Source: Dipylidium caninum
Taxonomy: Eukaryota > Platyhelminthes > Cestoda > Cyclophyllidea > Dipylidiidae
Length of the DNA: 64,000 bases
Reading direction: 5' to 3'
Assembly (NCBI GenBank): GCA_017562135.1
Contig: QEYB01001019.1
Coordinates: 644,222 to 708,221, forward strand
The position numbers were made by a program, and so were the translations under genes. Under the pieces are notes generated by a model. The model was not told the origin of the DNA, searched no databases, and saw only the letters and a list, made by a program, of their open reading frames with translations. The first letter of the stretch is position 1; the number at the start of each line of letters is the position of its first letter. This document shows positions 1-13,200 of the stretch, in pieces.

Positions 1-268
1 ACCTATAAAAGTATGTTAAAGTAATTCTTTTGGCTTGAGAAAATCATATTGAAGGTTGCGCCAAAAGAAAAAAAGTTACTTTTTGTGCTGTTTACATTAT
101 TTATGATTTACCTTATTACATTCAAAACGCCTTTTCTAGTTTTTTCTTGAAACCGAATCCCGGTTCTTAAGTGTTGTTTAGATCGACTACTGTAACCAAT
201 AATATACGAGCATGCTCACTTTATCTGGTTGCGTGAGCGGTGTCGTGTGTCTGCGGCATCTTTCTCGG
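1..268. other. 5' flank of the lysyl-tRNA synthetase gene
   Basis: AT-rich sequence upstream of the KARS start codon. It presumably holds the promoter and 5' UTR. I see no TATA box, splice acceptor or conserved element that I would defend. Confidence 0.5.
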
Positions 269-3200
269 ATGGCGAGTGGGACTCTGAGCAAAAAGTGAGT
301 AGTTGTTTTGTGTCCTTTAGAAAGCCCTGTCATGCTTTTAATCTCTTTTCGTTGCCTCGAATGAATTATTAAATTACTTCGAACAACTCGTTGTCTAATG
401 GTCTTAGATACTTAGGTTGTGCTTCACACATACCAATTTATTCTATCTGAAGACACTTTTGTTTCATACTTCTGGCTTTCGTGATCGTTAAACTTTTGTT
501 TCCCATATTCAATAAGTTACGCTCCTCTGTTTTCTAGTGCCTTAAAAAGGCAAATGAAGGCTGTTGAGAAGGAGAAAAAAAAGGCCGAAACAGCTGTTAA
601 ATCGATGGTAAATAATTCAAAACCCCGTCGACTTAAGGAAGAAGATCTAGATGCCACTGTAAGTTACTTCATCTTCCCGATGACCTTATTCTATACCAAA
701 CTATTTGTACTTGTCTTTTACATCAGGACTACTTTGAAATGCGTAAGGCTGCCATTCAAAAAATGAAAAGTGGCCCAATTCAGCCTTATCCACACAAATT
801 TTACGTCAGTATTAGCGTCAGTGAGTATATTGAGAAATATGACTATTTGGAGCCCGGTCAGCATTTAGATGATATTGAAGTTAGTATCTCTGGTGAGTGC
901 TGCTTTTATCGTTGCATTTTTATTTATTTCTCTTAACTTTTAATGTCGAAAGTACTATCTCAGTTCCTTGTGCACTTAGGCAGAATTTATGCCAAACGTG
1001 AGTCCGGTTCCAAACTTATTTTCTACGACATAATTTCGGAAGGCAAGAAGTTGCAAGTAATGTCAAGGCTGAATGAATACCACGGAGAGAAAGAGTTTTA
1101 TGAGATTAATGAAATTCTCCACCGAGGTGACGTTGTCGGTGTGATTGGGAAGCCAGGCAAATCGAAGCTTGGCGAACTGTCTATTCTGCCTACAAAAATG
1201 GTCCTTTTAGCCCCATGTTTGCAGCAATTGCCCCACCTTCACTTTGGTCTGAAGGACAAAGAGACTCGATTTAGACAGCGCTATTTGGACCTAATTATGA
1301 ATGATGATGTGCGTAAACGTTTCATCATGCGAGCGCAGGTTATCGACTATGTGCGGCGCTTCCTCAATTCAATGGGTTTTGTTGAGGTCGGCATTTATTT
1401 TCCATAATTATTCGTTTTTTACTAAAACGGCGTGGGAAGTTGAGATGGATGCATTTGGCTGGTTTTTTTGATGACTCAGCGCCATATTCCGTCTGGCAGC
1501 GTTGTAAATTTTGCTAGACCCGTATACTAAGCGTTAAATTCAAATAATACTAGAAATCCCAGCAATTTATGGTTGTTTTGGGAAATTAACAACCTAAAAC
1601 GACGTTACAAGAGGTTTAATTATTATTCGTGCGTTTGGCCGGATTAATGACTTCGAATTGAAATGTTTGGAATTTTCTTATTATCTTATTTTAACATATG
1701 AGAGAGACTATAGAGTATGTTCCAGAGAGAGCAACCTTCCCGATACAAAATGTCTTGTGTATATATTTGAATTCCATAGGTGGAGACCCCAATGATGAGT
1801 TCAATTCCAGGTGGTGCTGCAGCGAAACCCTTTATTACACATCACAACGATTTGGATTTGGATCTGTATCTTCGAGTGTCTCCTGAGTTGTTCCACAAAA
1901 TGCTTGTTGTGGGTGGCATGCCCAGGGTCTATGAGATCGGCAAGCTTTTTCGGAACGAGGGAGTAGATCTCACTCACAACCCCGAATTCACTTCCTGCGA
2001 GTTCTATATGGCTTTTGCAGACTATAATGATCTCATCACAATTACTGAGGACTTAATATCTGGTGAGATTCCTCATTTCATTGCCGCTTTTTCCCATTGG
2101 TTAAAAAGTTTTGCATAAACTAAGGCTCTGTCTGTGACATTGGTTTGTCTGATTTGCTTGTCCATGTAGTATCTTGAAGGAATTTAATCCGTCCTTTTGT
2201 CATACTTTAGATGAAACAGAAAATGCTCATTTATTGCTTTAAATTTGGCACCTTCGGTGCATATTCGTCATTTTTATATCACCTCCCGTTACATAAAGTT
2301 AGGAACTAAACTTGATTTATCCCTTTATTCATTGCTACCAATTTGAATGGTAATAGGCTATGCGAATAAAGTTTTTGCCATAATATTTACGAAGACTTAC
2401 ACAAAGTGAAATTATATTGACACATGTGAAGAGTAATAGGGTCTTCCTATTCACTTGATAGGCTTGGTGATGAAGCTATTCGGGACTTATAAATTGACAT
2501 ATCAACCGGAGCCTGACATGCCTCCTCAGGAGGTAGATTTCACGCCTCCTTTCAAACGCATTGACCTTTATGATGGTCTAATGGAGTACTATCCCGGTGT
2601 AACGTTTCCGCCACCAGAAACTCTTCATACCGAAGAAGCTCGCCTGAAACTAGTCGATATTGCCGACAAATTCGGGGTCCAATGCGGCGAGCCGAAGACA
2701 TCTGCACGTCTTCTAGACAAAGTATGTTTCATCACACTTGTGTTCCTCACGAATTATATGCTGTGATCCATCAACCTTATACGTTTCTGTTATGTGATTT
2801 AAATCCATTTTTTACTAACTCTGGTTTCACAAATAGTTTGTCACTGATTGAGAAATTCTTAATTTTTGTGTTTGTCGCATTCTACGGGGATTCCAACAAA
2901 TTGCGGAATCTACTAAGGTTATAATCTTTAGGCATGTGCGCATGGTTGTTCAAGCACGATACTTTTCCATACATTTCAAGTCTTTTTACTTATGGATCCC
3001 TATATTTCATCAGGATATCTGTGCACATCCTTTTACTTCCAGCTCGTCGGTGAGCGAATTGAACCGCATTGTATCAACCCAACGTTTATCATGAATCATC
3101 CCGAGGTGATGAGTCCACTGGCCAAGTGGCATCGTTCGCGACCTGGCCTCACCGAGCGCTTCGAGATGTTCTGTCTCACCAAAGAGCTTATCAATGCCTA

Positions 3201-3611
3201 TACTGAGTTGAACGACCCTGTTGTTCAACGTGAACGTTTCGAGGAGCAAGCCAAAGTATGTTCTGCTGCCTATCTTTTTACCTTGCCCAGTAATGAACGA
3301 TAAGTCCGTCAAACAATTCACTGTTGTTCTGAAACATCGCTCCATTTTTTTAAATGTTTTTGCAGGACAAAGCTGCGGGTGATGACGAGGCAATGGTCGT
3401 GGATGAGAATTTTGTGAACGCCCTCACCTACGGCCTTGCGCCTACTGCGGGTTGGGGTTTTGGCATTGATCGATTCATGATGTTCATGTCTAACACAAAC
3501 AATATTCGAGAAGTTATCCTTTTTCCCACAATGCGGCCCGAGGAGAGCACCTCCGCCGATTTTACCGCTCCGAATGGAGGTGATCACGCAGAGGCCCCCG
3601 AAAAGGCCTAA
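269..3611 (+). CDS. KARS: Lysyl-tRNA synthetase, cytosolic (class IIb), complete, 8 exons
   Basis: Charges tRNA-Lys with lysine using ATP. Exons are 269-294, 538-658, 727-892, 980-1386, 1780-2062, 2462-2721, 3043-3255 and 3366-3611; all joins are GT-AG and in phase, giving 573 aa (the human cytosolic form is about 597). The 26-nt first exon encodes a short start that joins the Lys-rich N-terminal helix ([14 protein letters not shown]) typical of animal LysRS. The OB-fold anticodon-binding domain follows ([19 protein letters not shown]). The catalytic core has motif 1 ([18 protein letters not shown]), motif 2 ([19 protein letters not shown]) and motif 3 ([13 protein letters not shown]). The acidic, Ala-rich tail after motif 3 is variable in the family. 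No mitochondrial targeting exon was seen. The start was chosen because the exon 1-2 join restores the conserved SKN-LKR sequence in frame. It is convergent with ECPAS. Identity is certain; exon 1 is well supported. Confidence 0.96.
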
Positions 3612-4243
3612 TCGATGTTAAGCATTTATACGTTAGTCTCACTATCTGTATATTTGTGGACTAAAATATCTACCGCATGTTTGTCTGTTTACCATATTTT
3701 TTTTCTATTTTTGAACACCGGGCGGCTTCGCGGTGGTGATGCCGGGCTTTATGGTAGATCAGTATAGCTCCGGGTCTTTTTGAGTGGCAATGTCGTGCGA
3801 GAAAAACCACGGCAACATTTCGCGAATTTTATGTTCTCGTGAGTCACCACCCAATGCAGTAAGCAGCTTAGCCTTTGGAGACCGTCTCATTTGCAGCTAA
3901 AGTCGGGCTAAAAGATTAGTCTTTTGGGGCTAAAGTGAGAAGTGTGTGGGAGATCAACAGCGTCAACAGTCCTTTGCATCGCAGTTACTACTATCAACTA
4001 AATCCCAAGTCCACTAGCCACCAGCTACTCATGTAAGAAATATGTAGGACTCTGCAGAGATTAGTAAAGCATCGGAAACATGACAATAAATTCCGTACAA
4101 AAACACCCACAGCAGGATCTACGTCACTCATGGCGACCGGGAGTGTCTTCATGCAGAAAATTGCCTGAATTTCATGATCGCAACAAAACAAAGGTTGGAA
4201 GATACATGACTGAGGACGGGGATGAATTCGTCTCCCCCCCGTT
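3612..4243. other. Tail-to-tail intergenic region between KARS and ECPAS
   Basis: Contains the 3' UTRs of two convergent genes. An AATAAA lies on the plus strand at about 4084, far from the KARS stop. No gene or repeat was recognised. Confidence 0.5.
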
Positions 4244-7200
4244 TTACAGACTCTTCATTAGAGCAGACGCCCAGTCCCGCATGGTTGAGGTCCCGGAATT
4301 TGCATAGGATTGTATTAGTTCCTCAAGCTGATTGTGAATTAGGGCCACGAAAGCTGAGGAATAGGAGCAATATTAATAAAATTAGCAAGAAGAGGCACCC
4401 AACAAAACTGAAAAGGTGGTGCTTACCTCGGTGACGCAGCATGCTTGCAATGGCCCCGAGTGCGTGTTCTCTCAAAATAGGCGACTTCGTGTTTTCAGCA
4501 CAGCGTTTCAACCGAGTTATCAGCTCCCTCAAGCCGAGCTTTTCGATGGGGTCACCACCACTTTCCGACATCTTTTTAACCAATTCCTCACCTTGTTCGG
4601 TTCTTAGTCTAGGGTGTGATGAGAGAACGATGTTGCAATATTGAAAGACTCACGAAGACAATAATGAACAGTTTTCAATACACTACTTGGTGCCTACGTA
4701 TCCAGATCGTAAGCTTTTCCCCATGATACGAATTTGCGGAAGTTAGTGTAATTATTAAAGGCATCCACAATACAGAAAGAGATGGATAAGAGCTTACTTG
4801 GCAAACATCGCGAGTATGCTTCCAAGCGCCGCTGTTTGAATGCGCCAGCCACCCTGGCCCATGAGGAAAAGCAGGTAGTGGAGCGTATCGACAAAACGAT
4901 CAACTGAAGGGAGAAGTGTGGCACTTAGCTATGACATAACATGTCACCCAAAGCCATCACAACAACACTCACTTAAAGGCTACGTTTTCTACCATTATTA
5001 AGATGGCATGACATGCAACTTATTTACTAAGGCGTTGCTGGTAATCATAGGGCCACCTCCATGAACTCAAGGTTTAAAAGGTCCTGGAAGACAAAGGATG
5101 AGGCAACCGGCTATGCTACCGTTGTAAGGTATGAATACTTGAATTAGGTAACCAAAGTGCGAGGCAATGGTGCAAGGACAAGAAGGTGCCTACCGTGCGG
5201 TTGCTTGGTCTGTAACGGCCACATAACCCCCACGGTTTTGATGGCTAATTCTTGCTCCATCTCGGAAAGATCTTGCGAGATTTGGAACTGCGACTGTCTA
5301 CCTCTCTTCGAGGAGAAATGTTGCTCGTGGGTCTCGGGGATACCATTAGGTAAAATGAGACGCAGCAGACGCATCAGACGGTCGTCCTCCTTGGCTTCCG
5401 TCAGGCCAGTGGCGTCACGACCGCAAGTCTCGGCAAAGCTTGCCAGTGCCCAAAACGCCTCCGCCTGGTATGACGGCCCCGCGTGTTCTGCTCGGCCCGA
5501 ACGGGTTTCTCGTACCAAAACTGACCACATCTAAAAGTAGATTGTGAAATGTAAACATGCTTAATCCCAATACATACGCAAAAAGGGAAATTTTTAAATA
5601 ACACACGAATAAGACGAGTTAAAGGCTTCCCCTTCTTGAGGGAAATGTATGAATTGTTTAACAAGGGTGGGGGAAAAGCCTACATTCACCGTGTGAAAAT
5701 TGGCAATCCTTCAGATCGCAAAGACCGGTGCATAACAAGAAGCAAAAGGCGAAAACGCAAGCAATCAGTGAACAATCGACGAAATGGCTTCACATTCAAG
5801 TATTTCCGAAGGTTTAAATGTAGTTATTAGTCCTCGTCAGGTGTCCGAATGAATACCAGCAGCAGTATCACAATTTTTATCACATTCGAAGGGAGTTGCA
5901 TACGAGAGATAAAAGTTACCAGGCGTGGTTATTTTGTATCAGACTTAACCACGCTCCTGATGCCACGGTGTAAGAATTTAATACACCATTGTTTCGCCCA
6001 CTTCATGTATGAACAAAAGCACTAATACATTACCATGATGACATTCAACTGTCTAAAAGGTGTGGGAGGGGGAAGATTAACCAACCTCGTTAATCAACTC
6101 ATTATTGGGATCGTCCAGGTTGAACGCGCGCTCGAGAGCCGTCTGGGTAAGCATGCGCACAGTGCGAAGAAGGTATACCTAAAGGGGGAGAAGCAGAATA
6201 TTTAAATAGAGGGGGGGGGGGGAAGAGACAGAAAGTGTGAAATAAAACAAAGATAGGGGGTACTTTGCCACTCCACGATCCCGTCTCCTTTAGCGCAGCA
6301 GTTAAAACACGCGCTAATTCGCACCAAATGAGGAAGACGGCCTCATTCTCCTCCTCATCCTGCTCGTCCTCTTCATCATCCTCGTCTTCCTCCTCTTCAT
6401 CTTCGTCGTCCTCTTCTTCCTCTTCTTCATCCTCACCCACTTCTTCCTCTTCAGCTTCCTCATCTTCCTCATTGCCCTCTTCTTCTTGAGCGTCATCCGC
6501 ACTGCTGCTGGGAGCACGAGGCGATGTCGACTGCGTCTTTGGCACCTGCATTTGTACAGCAGAAGTGCTAGTGCTGGCGGCAGTCATTGTCGTACCACAA
6601 TCTGAGGTTATTCCATCACGCGGCATGGAAGAGGCGACGGTAGTGAGGAGAAACATCGGTTGAGAGACAATGGCTGCGGAGACAGAGAGCAGCGCCAACG
6701 CGGCCTGGTTACGCACGTACCAAGAGGGCGACTTGGTGAGCGCCTCAGAAAGAGTGGTGATAAATGTAGCAAGAAGGGGTGGTTTGAGGAGATCAGCCAG
6801 TGGACAGACGCTAGAAGATGAGTAGCCACCAGGCAGGCAGAAGTGAGACTGCAACGCGTCACCAGTAGCGACATCGGCAGCAGCCGTATTAGACCCAGCG
6901 ACGGAGGTAGAGGAATTGACGGCGGCGGCGACATTTGCATGACTTGCGGGCAAAATTTCTCGCCAAGTCTCCTTCCATAGGGCGCGACGCGCGTTCACCT
7001 CTTCATCGTCATCAAGAAGGGCGGTGGCGGGGGAGAAAGGCATGCTGGTGAGGGAGGAACTGGGCGGCTCTACTCCAGATGGGCCGTTGGGAAGAGAGAC
7101 CAATTGTAGTACCTCGACTTCTGACTGCAAAGAGGAAGATTTACGTGACCGAGGTGAGGCGCGTATGGCTGAACCTCATTTTCATTACTACATTTACATC

Positions 7201-10200
7201 AAATAGTAATGCTTGCCGTCTTGATGGATAGCAAAAGCGATACACGGTTCGAAACCTTCTAAAAAAGTCTCGATAAGCTCCAGTCTAGCCTTAGAATCCA
7301 GCTTTAGAGATTTGACTATCCAATATCAAAATGACATCATTTACTGTCATAATCCCCAAAACACCTTAAGTCTTCTTATTCGAACGCGACATTCTCCGCC
7401 AAGTACCCCCTCGAATCACACTAAATTGGAAACAAGTCAATGTTAAATCAGCATCTTAAGTAAACAATAATCAAATCTTAAATTCCAAATCATTCAACTT
7501 AAGGGAAGTCTTCTCGATAGAAACAAATTCTTACAAAGGTATGCCATATGTATATTGACTTTAAAAAAGGGCAAAGAGAAACTCATAAAGTGTTACTGCA
7601 AGGGAGGTTTCTGATTCAGACATCAGTAAACAATAGCAGTGAAGTAACCTGAGTGTTTATGAAGATTAAAGGCAAAGTAAGACCAGGATGCGCGAAGAGG
7701 AGATCGGGGCAGCAACGTGCAATGGCGTGCATGACGCGGACACAGGCCCACTGGCCAGAGCCACTCGCGACGCCCTCGGAAGATTGGCCACCAGCTCCCG
7801 TGTCCATGAACCATGAGCGAACGCGTGTGAAGACTTTCGCCACGCTAGTGTCCTGCAAACACAAGCATGTCAATTAGGCTGGAATGGAGTTGCACTTTAA
7901 GGCGGACACAAGGGAAACTAGACTCCACGCGCCTTGGCAAAACGCAACAGAAGAGCCACGGCTTGGGCCATCTCCTCTTGCACCGTCTTTCGACTCAGAT
8001 TGTCCAAATGCCTACCGGCGTTAGGCAACGCTCCCAACAAAGCGGCCAACAGCTTGCCTGTTTGTTGTGAGAGTGGAGATGCAAGTCGGTTTTTCGGCAA
8101 ATCGCTGTCACTCTCCTCTTTTTTGGCTAAACACACAAAAATGGTGTATTAGGAGAAATAAGGAGGCAAAAAGCGTAGGTGAGGAAACTAACATTGCGGA
8201 GAGGGGTGAGAGACAAGAGTTGAAGAGGAAAGCGCGAGGTGGGAGAGGAAAATGCAGGTGGCGGTTGCAACGGAAGCAGCAGAGTTTGCGCCGGTACCAC
8301 GGGAGCCACCCGTTGCGCTACTACCTCCTCCTGTGCCACCGCCTGCGCGAACCAGCTCTACCAGCGGCATAACCAACTGGGATAAGGAATTTTCGTCAAT
8401 CAAACGGTTACACTAGAATAAAAGGAAAAACAGGAATTGTTAGAATTACGTACTTACGACACATTCTAAACAAGCAGACACGTGGGCTTAATTTGGAATC
8501 CACGGGCACTTCATTACGACAGCAACAAAGACGCATTATCTCTCAAATCTTCGACAAAAAAAATAATAATCAAAGTAAGATATTGAAAATAAGGAGATGA
8601 AATGGTTAACGATGATCTTTCCTCTGTAAATCAACTCGCGACGGAATAAACGATTTCGGTCAAGTGTGAAATTTTACTGAGTAATCAGCTTAACGTGGAT
8701 GGCCTTGACAAAAAAATATTTAAAGACATTGACCTTCCCGAATAAAATGAAATGAAATTAGAAGTCACAGGAAGTGACCTTAAGTTTTCATCACACGAAT
8801 TCTTTAAAGCGAACACGTCAGTTAAGTACTTCGTACCAAACAGCTCAGCATAATACAAAGGGAAATATATAAAGAAGGTAGTCTGATATCCCTTGATGTC
8901 GCCTCGACAAAATGTGTTGTCAAAAAAGACAAGATAAAATAGCTCAACTCCAACCAGTAAGTGAATTGTCGAAAAAAAGGAAACTCACCCAAATTCATTA
9001 GCTGCAAAGTTATCACGGGTCTATTAGCTCCTGACTCCAATAAGAAACCATTGTACGAGTCTTATTTCCCGTACAAATATCTTTAAAACCAAAATAATTG
9101 CATTGGAAATGCAAAATGATACAAGACTGGGAGTGACGAGAAAGTGAAGGACTAAAGCGCAGAAATCTGGTATAAGCGTTCTTTCACTTCCCCCCAATTC
9201 GACTTCCGTGCTGTCGTTATCATGATATGTCCATATCACAAAAAATACTTTCCAGAGTAGATTGCAAATCAAGTTTATTTATAACTCACGTTTCGCATCA
9301 GTAAAAATGCTACACCAAAAGAACAACAACTTCCACTGCATTACAAGACACTTCAAACAAAATCATACGGACTTTTCCCCACCACATCGATGGATATCCC
9401 GAATAATTAAACCACGTAATCAGGTGGTGTGACTTAAGAAACACCCCAGACCTTAATTTACCAGTAATAACTTGAAATCGGAAAAAGCGGTGGAGTCTTC
9501 ATTAATTATTCATCTAAAACTCCAAAAATGTGAGCTCACCAATCGTAAGACCTCGGCCATCTGAAATTCCTTAGAAATAATAGTCGAGGGGGGAGCGACA
9601 ACACTTGAATTCCATTGAGGTTGATGCGGAGGCGGAGCTGAGGGTCGCATAAGGCTGACGACACGGTTAGGGGTGATTGATCCCATGCTCTGAAGCCCGG
9701 CAATAGTAAGTTGGGGCAGAGCGTTTTTCAGGGAGGCAGAATTAGCCACTCTAGCCGCGGCCAGAAGCAGGTCCAATGCCAAAGACCGCGACTCTGACAT
9801 AGGTTGCTGTGTTTGCTGCTTGACAGTGTCGGTCGAGGAGAATGACGTGACGGTTGAAAGCGCGCGACTGATGAGGATGGGAAAGAGACGAGGAAGGAGA
9901 CCGGTGGCCACATCTCGGCAAGAAGGATCTTCAAGGGCTCGGATCATCAACTGTGAGATAACGGTAAATGACCGAGGTGACAGCATGTAGCATATTCATA
10001 TCTGCATTGCGGGCTGTAGCAGGAAACACCTGAGTTCCGCAACCAGTGGTTTCATAGTTCTTTCCTTAGTCGGCAGTGACATTCAGGTCCGCATACCTTA
10101 AAATGTCTACGACTTTACTGTTGGAAAGTTTGTTTTACAAAATGTTCATAATAGACGAGAACAATTTGCCTTCTCTAAAGCTTTAAAAATAGGCGAAATT

Positions 10201-13200
10201 GTAGAAGCTAACTAATAGGGAGTCATCGTCAAAGCACTAAAGTAATGCGTCTTTCTTCATTCCAACTCGTCATAAACAAATAGTTTACTTGTTTGGTGAA
10301 CTCCTAAGAGTCCTACTTTCTTTCGATTTTGAGTGTCCATATGCAAGGACGTAATACATCTATCCAACAGCAAGGCCGACGTGATATACTTGCCTCTCAA
10401 ACGTTTTTTTTACTATGTTTTCTGTGAGGGTTATGGGGCACTTTACTGCTTAATGAGTCGGTAAAATGAAGTTGTACCGTCACAACTTACACGGAATGAT
10501 GAAATGTAAACTAATGACAGACCTATTAAAGTGATCGTTAAACCAAGGAGTATCACTTTTCTCATTTGTCACTGTGATGCCAACAATGTAATAGTGTTAG
10601 ATCTTGCCGGCATTAGGCTAATGCGAACAGTGGCAAAAATAAGAGTCTGAATAAAACAGAACACCGCTGAGTCCACAAATTTGAGTCGAATATCCGACGA
10701 ATATTTCAATTCTACCTTTTGGATGGCGGACGCCGCCTTCTCCGCAGGTGAGGGGGTATGGGGAGAATATTTGGCGGGGTCCCCGCCATCGTCGCCTTGT
10801 TCGACATCAACCATAGCTAAGAGGCCAGAGAGTAGTGACGGTAGGTGAGCGGCAAATTGCTTGTATGCCGAGGGGTGCTCGGTCAGTGCTACGGTGGCCA
10901 AACAACACGCATCGCGAAGGTTGGGATCTGGAGTGGGGTTCGTTGCCGTGGCCGTCCCAGATAACGAAGGAGATGTAGGCGATTTTGACTTGGTAGTCGA
11001 TGTCAAACCAAGTTGGGCTTTGATCTCGCAAAGGATGGCATTGAAATTCGCTTCAACCTTGGGTAGCAAAATAAAGCCTTCAGAAAGACAAGAACCTGAA
11101 CCGAGAACTGACATTGCTCCACGCAACCTCTGCCGACGAAAAATATTCACGAGCTAATCAGCGGTTTCATAAATAAAAGTTATAACCGAAATGGGAGTAA
11201 TAATATAAGAGTTAAAGCAAACACTAAGTTGAAGGGATTAATGCACCTAAGGTGCAACTCAAACTGGTTAAGATTGATAGCCTTAGTATTCACGGTAAAA
11301 TGTCAGTTCAAAAAGTCCTCACGACTGGCCCCAAATGAGAAGACGTTGTTATTTGACCTTATCGAATCTATGACTCAGCTCCGAAAGAAGGGCAAATAAA
11401 ATGTATGCAGGGACACACCTCGTGAGCCTTGAATATATTTTACTCATTTCTAACTTAAATCGAGCAAAATAACCAATCTTTTGGGATTAATACAATAGCC
11501 TACACAAGTATCTAAAGCGGAACGGGATTCTGGAAAATATTTTGGAAAAAAGAGGCATATGGTAGGATTTTGTGTAATAGTGATTTTGAAAAATTTGAAT
11601 GTTAAAAACAAAGATTTTTAACCTTTAGGTGGAGGTTTTCTAGGAATCAACAGTACATAAAGGATTGGTTATATGACCTTACTCGATTGACTTACCAGGG
11701 CATGGAAGCAATTTTTTGAGGAATAAGGGGTTTAGAACAGATTTTTAAATAGATACAAACTGAAAAAAAAACAAGTCAGAGCACGTAATCGGTAGCGCGC
11801 AAGAGACAAAATGGTAAACAATGGTAACTTATTTACCTGAAATGAGCTTGAATAAGATAAATATCCACATTGTGCAGTGGTATTGGTAAATAGTTTTTAA
11901 AAAGGAATTGGGAATATAAAAAAAATTACCAGCTCAGAGGCCAGTGTATTGACTGACACATTGGCCAAATTCCCGCTTTCCCAGGTAGTGGTGATGGTAG
12001 CAGGAGAGGCAACGGGAGAAGAAGCACCATTACCGGATTCTGACTTGGAAGAGGCATTAGGACCAGTCATGCCATTTGAGGCAGAGTTTGGAGTTGCATA
12101 GAGAATAAGACCCAACCAAATTTTCTGCATTGCATTACGGATGCGAGGTCGAGCCATATCGTAACGGCGAATAAATACGCGTGGAACGAGGCGTGGAAGG
12201 GCAGGGGCCAGGGAGCGACCGAGACGGCGCACCAGGCCGACGCAAGCCACGGCACAAAGTGTCAACCATGGGGTAGTGACCGCTGCCGTAGCAGGACAGT
12301 TTGCTGGACCTATGGTGGCGCCATCGAAAGTGGTGGTTGGCTGAAAGAGGATTGAGGCATTCACGCTCGGTGGTGGCGAAGTAGTAGCCAACACTACCAG
12401 GGAAAGGGACATATCTTCACGCCCAATTTGGTGCGCCAGACTGCAGAGTTCGCGGAACACTGATGTGTTAGGACTAAAAAAGCAAACAATTAAATATATG
12501 TATGGCATTATTGCTTCAAAAAATAAAGATAATAAGAAACATACCGTTTTCCGTCAGCAATCATTTTGTTTAGGCTGTCGACGAGTGCCTTGCGAGCTGC
12601 CTCATCGTTTCGATCGTAAATCAAACCGAGAATACTGGCTGCCATACATTGCAAAGTTTCTAAATAGATAAAAGAACAAAAGTCAAAATTTTAAAAGTCT
12701 ACAAGGGTTAAAAGTTACTAGGACGAACCGTCATTTTCAGTGAGAAGATTTATGAAAAGTTCGGGGGGGAGAAGATCCACCGGTGGAGGTGCAAATCGTC
12801 TGGCCATAGCTAGTGCCCAAAGGGAGACAGCTAACATGGCGGGTGGTGGTTTTATTTGTCCGGGTTTGTGCGTTAGCAAAGCAACGAAGCGCTCGGCCAG
12901 CCAACGACCGGCTTGAGACCGAGCAGCGGCCTCAGCTGCGCCCGGGGGCACACGCAACGGGTATGAACGTTCATACCATAGGCCCTTGTAGGGCGAGGCT
13001 GCACCCAAGAGTGCATCGGCCATTGCTGCGCCCACTGCCAATTGCAAAGCTGGATCGCGTACCTGTCAATATGGAAAACGCTGGAGCGACTGACCTGGAA
13101 AACTCCACTCTTGTTTAGCTCAAATGTCAAGGGCTCAACAATTCCGACCTGATGGTTATAGTTATGATTGACATATAACCAACAACTCCTGATTATTAAC

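Noticed and set aside
6265..6489. Plus-strand poly-Ser open frame
   Set aside because: It is the reverse reading of the Asp/Glu tract in ECPAS, whose minus-strand frame is supported by conserved HEAT sequence on both sides.
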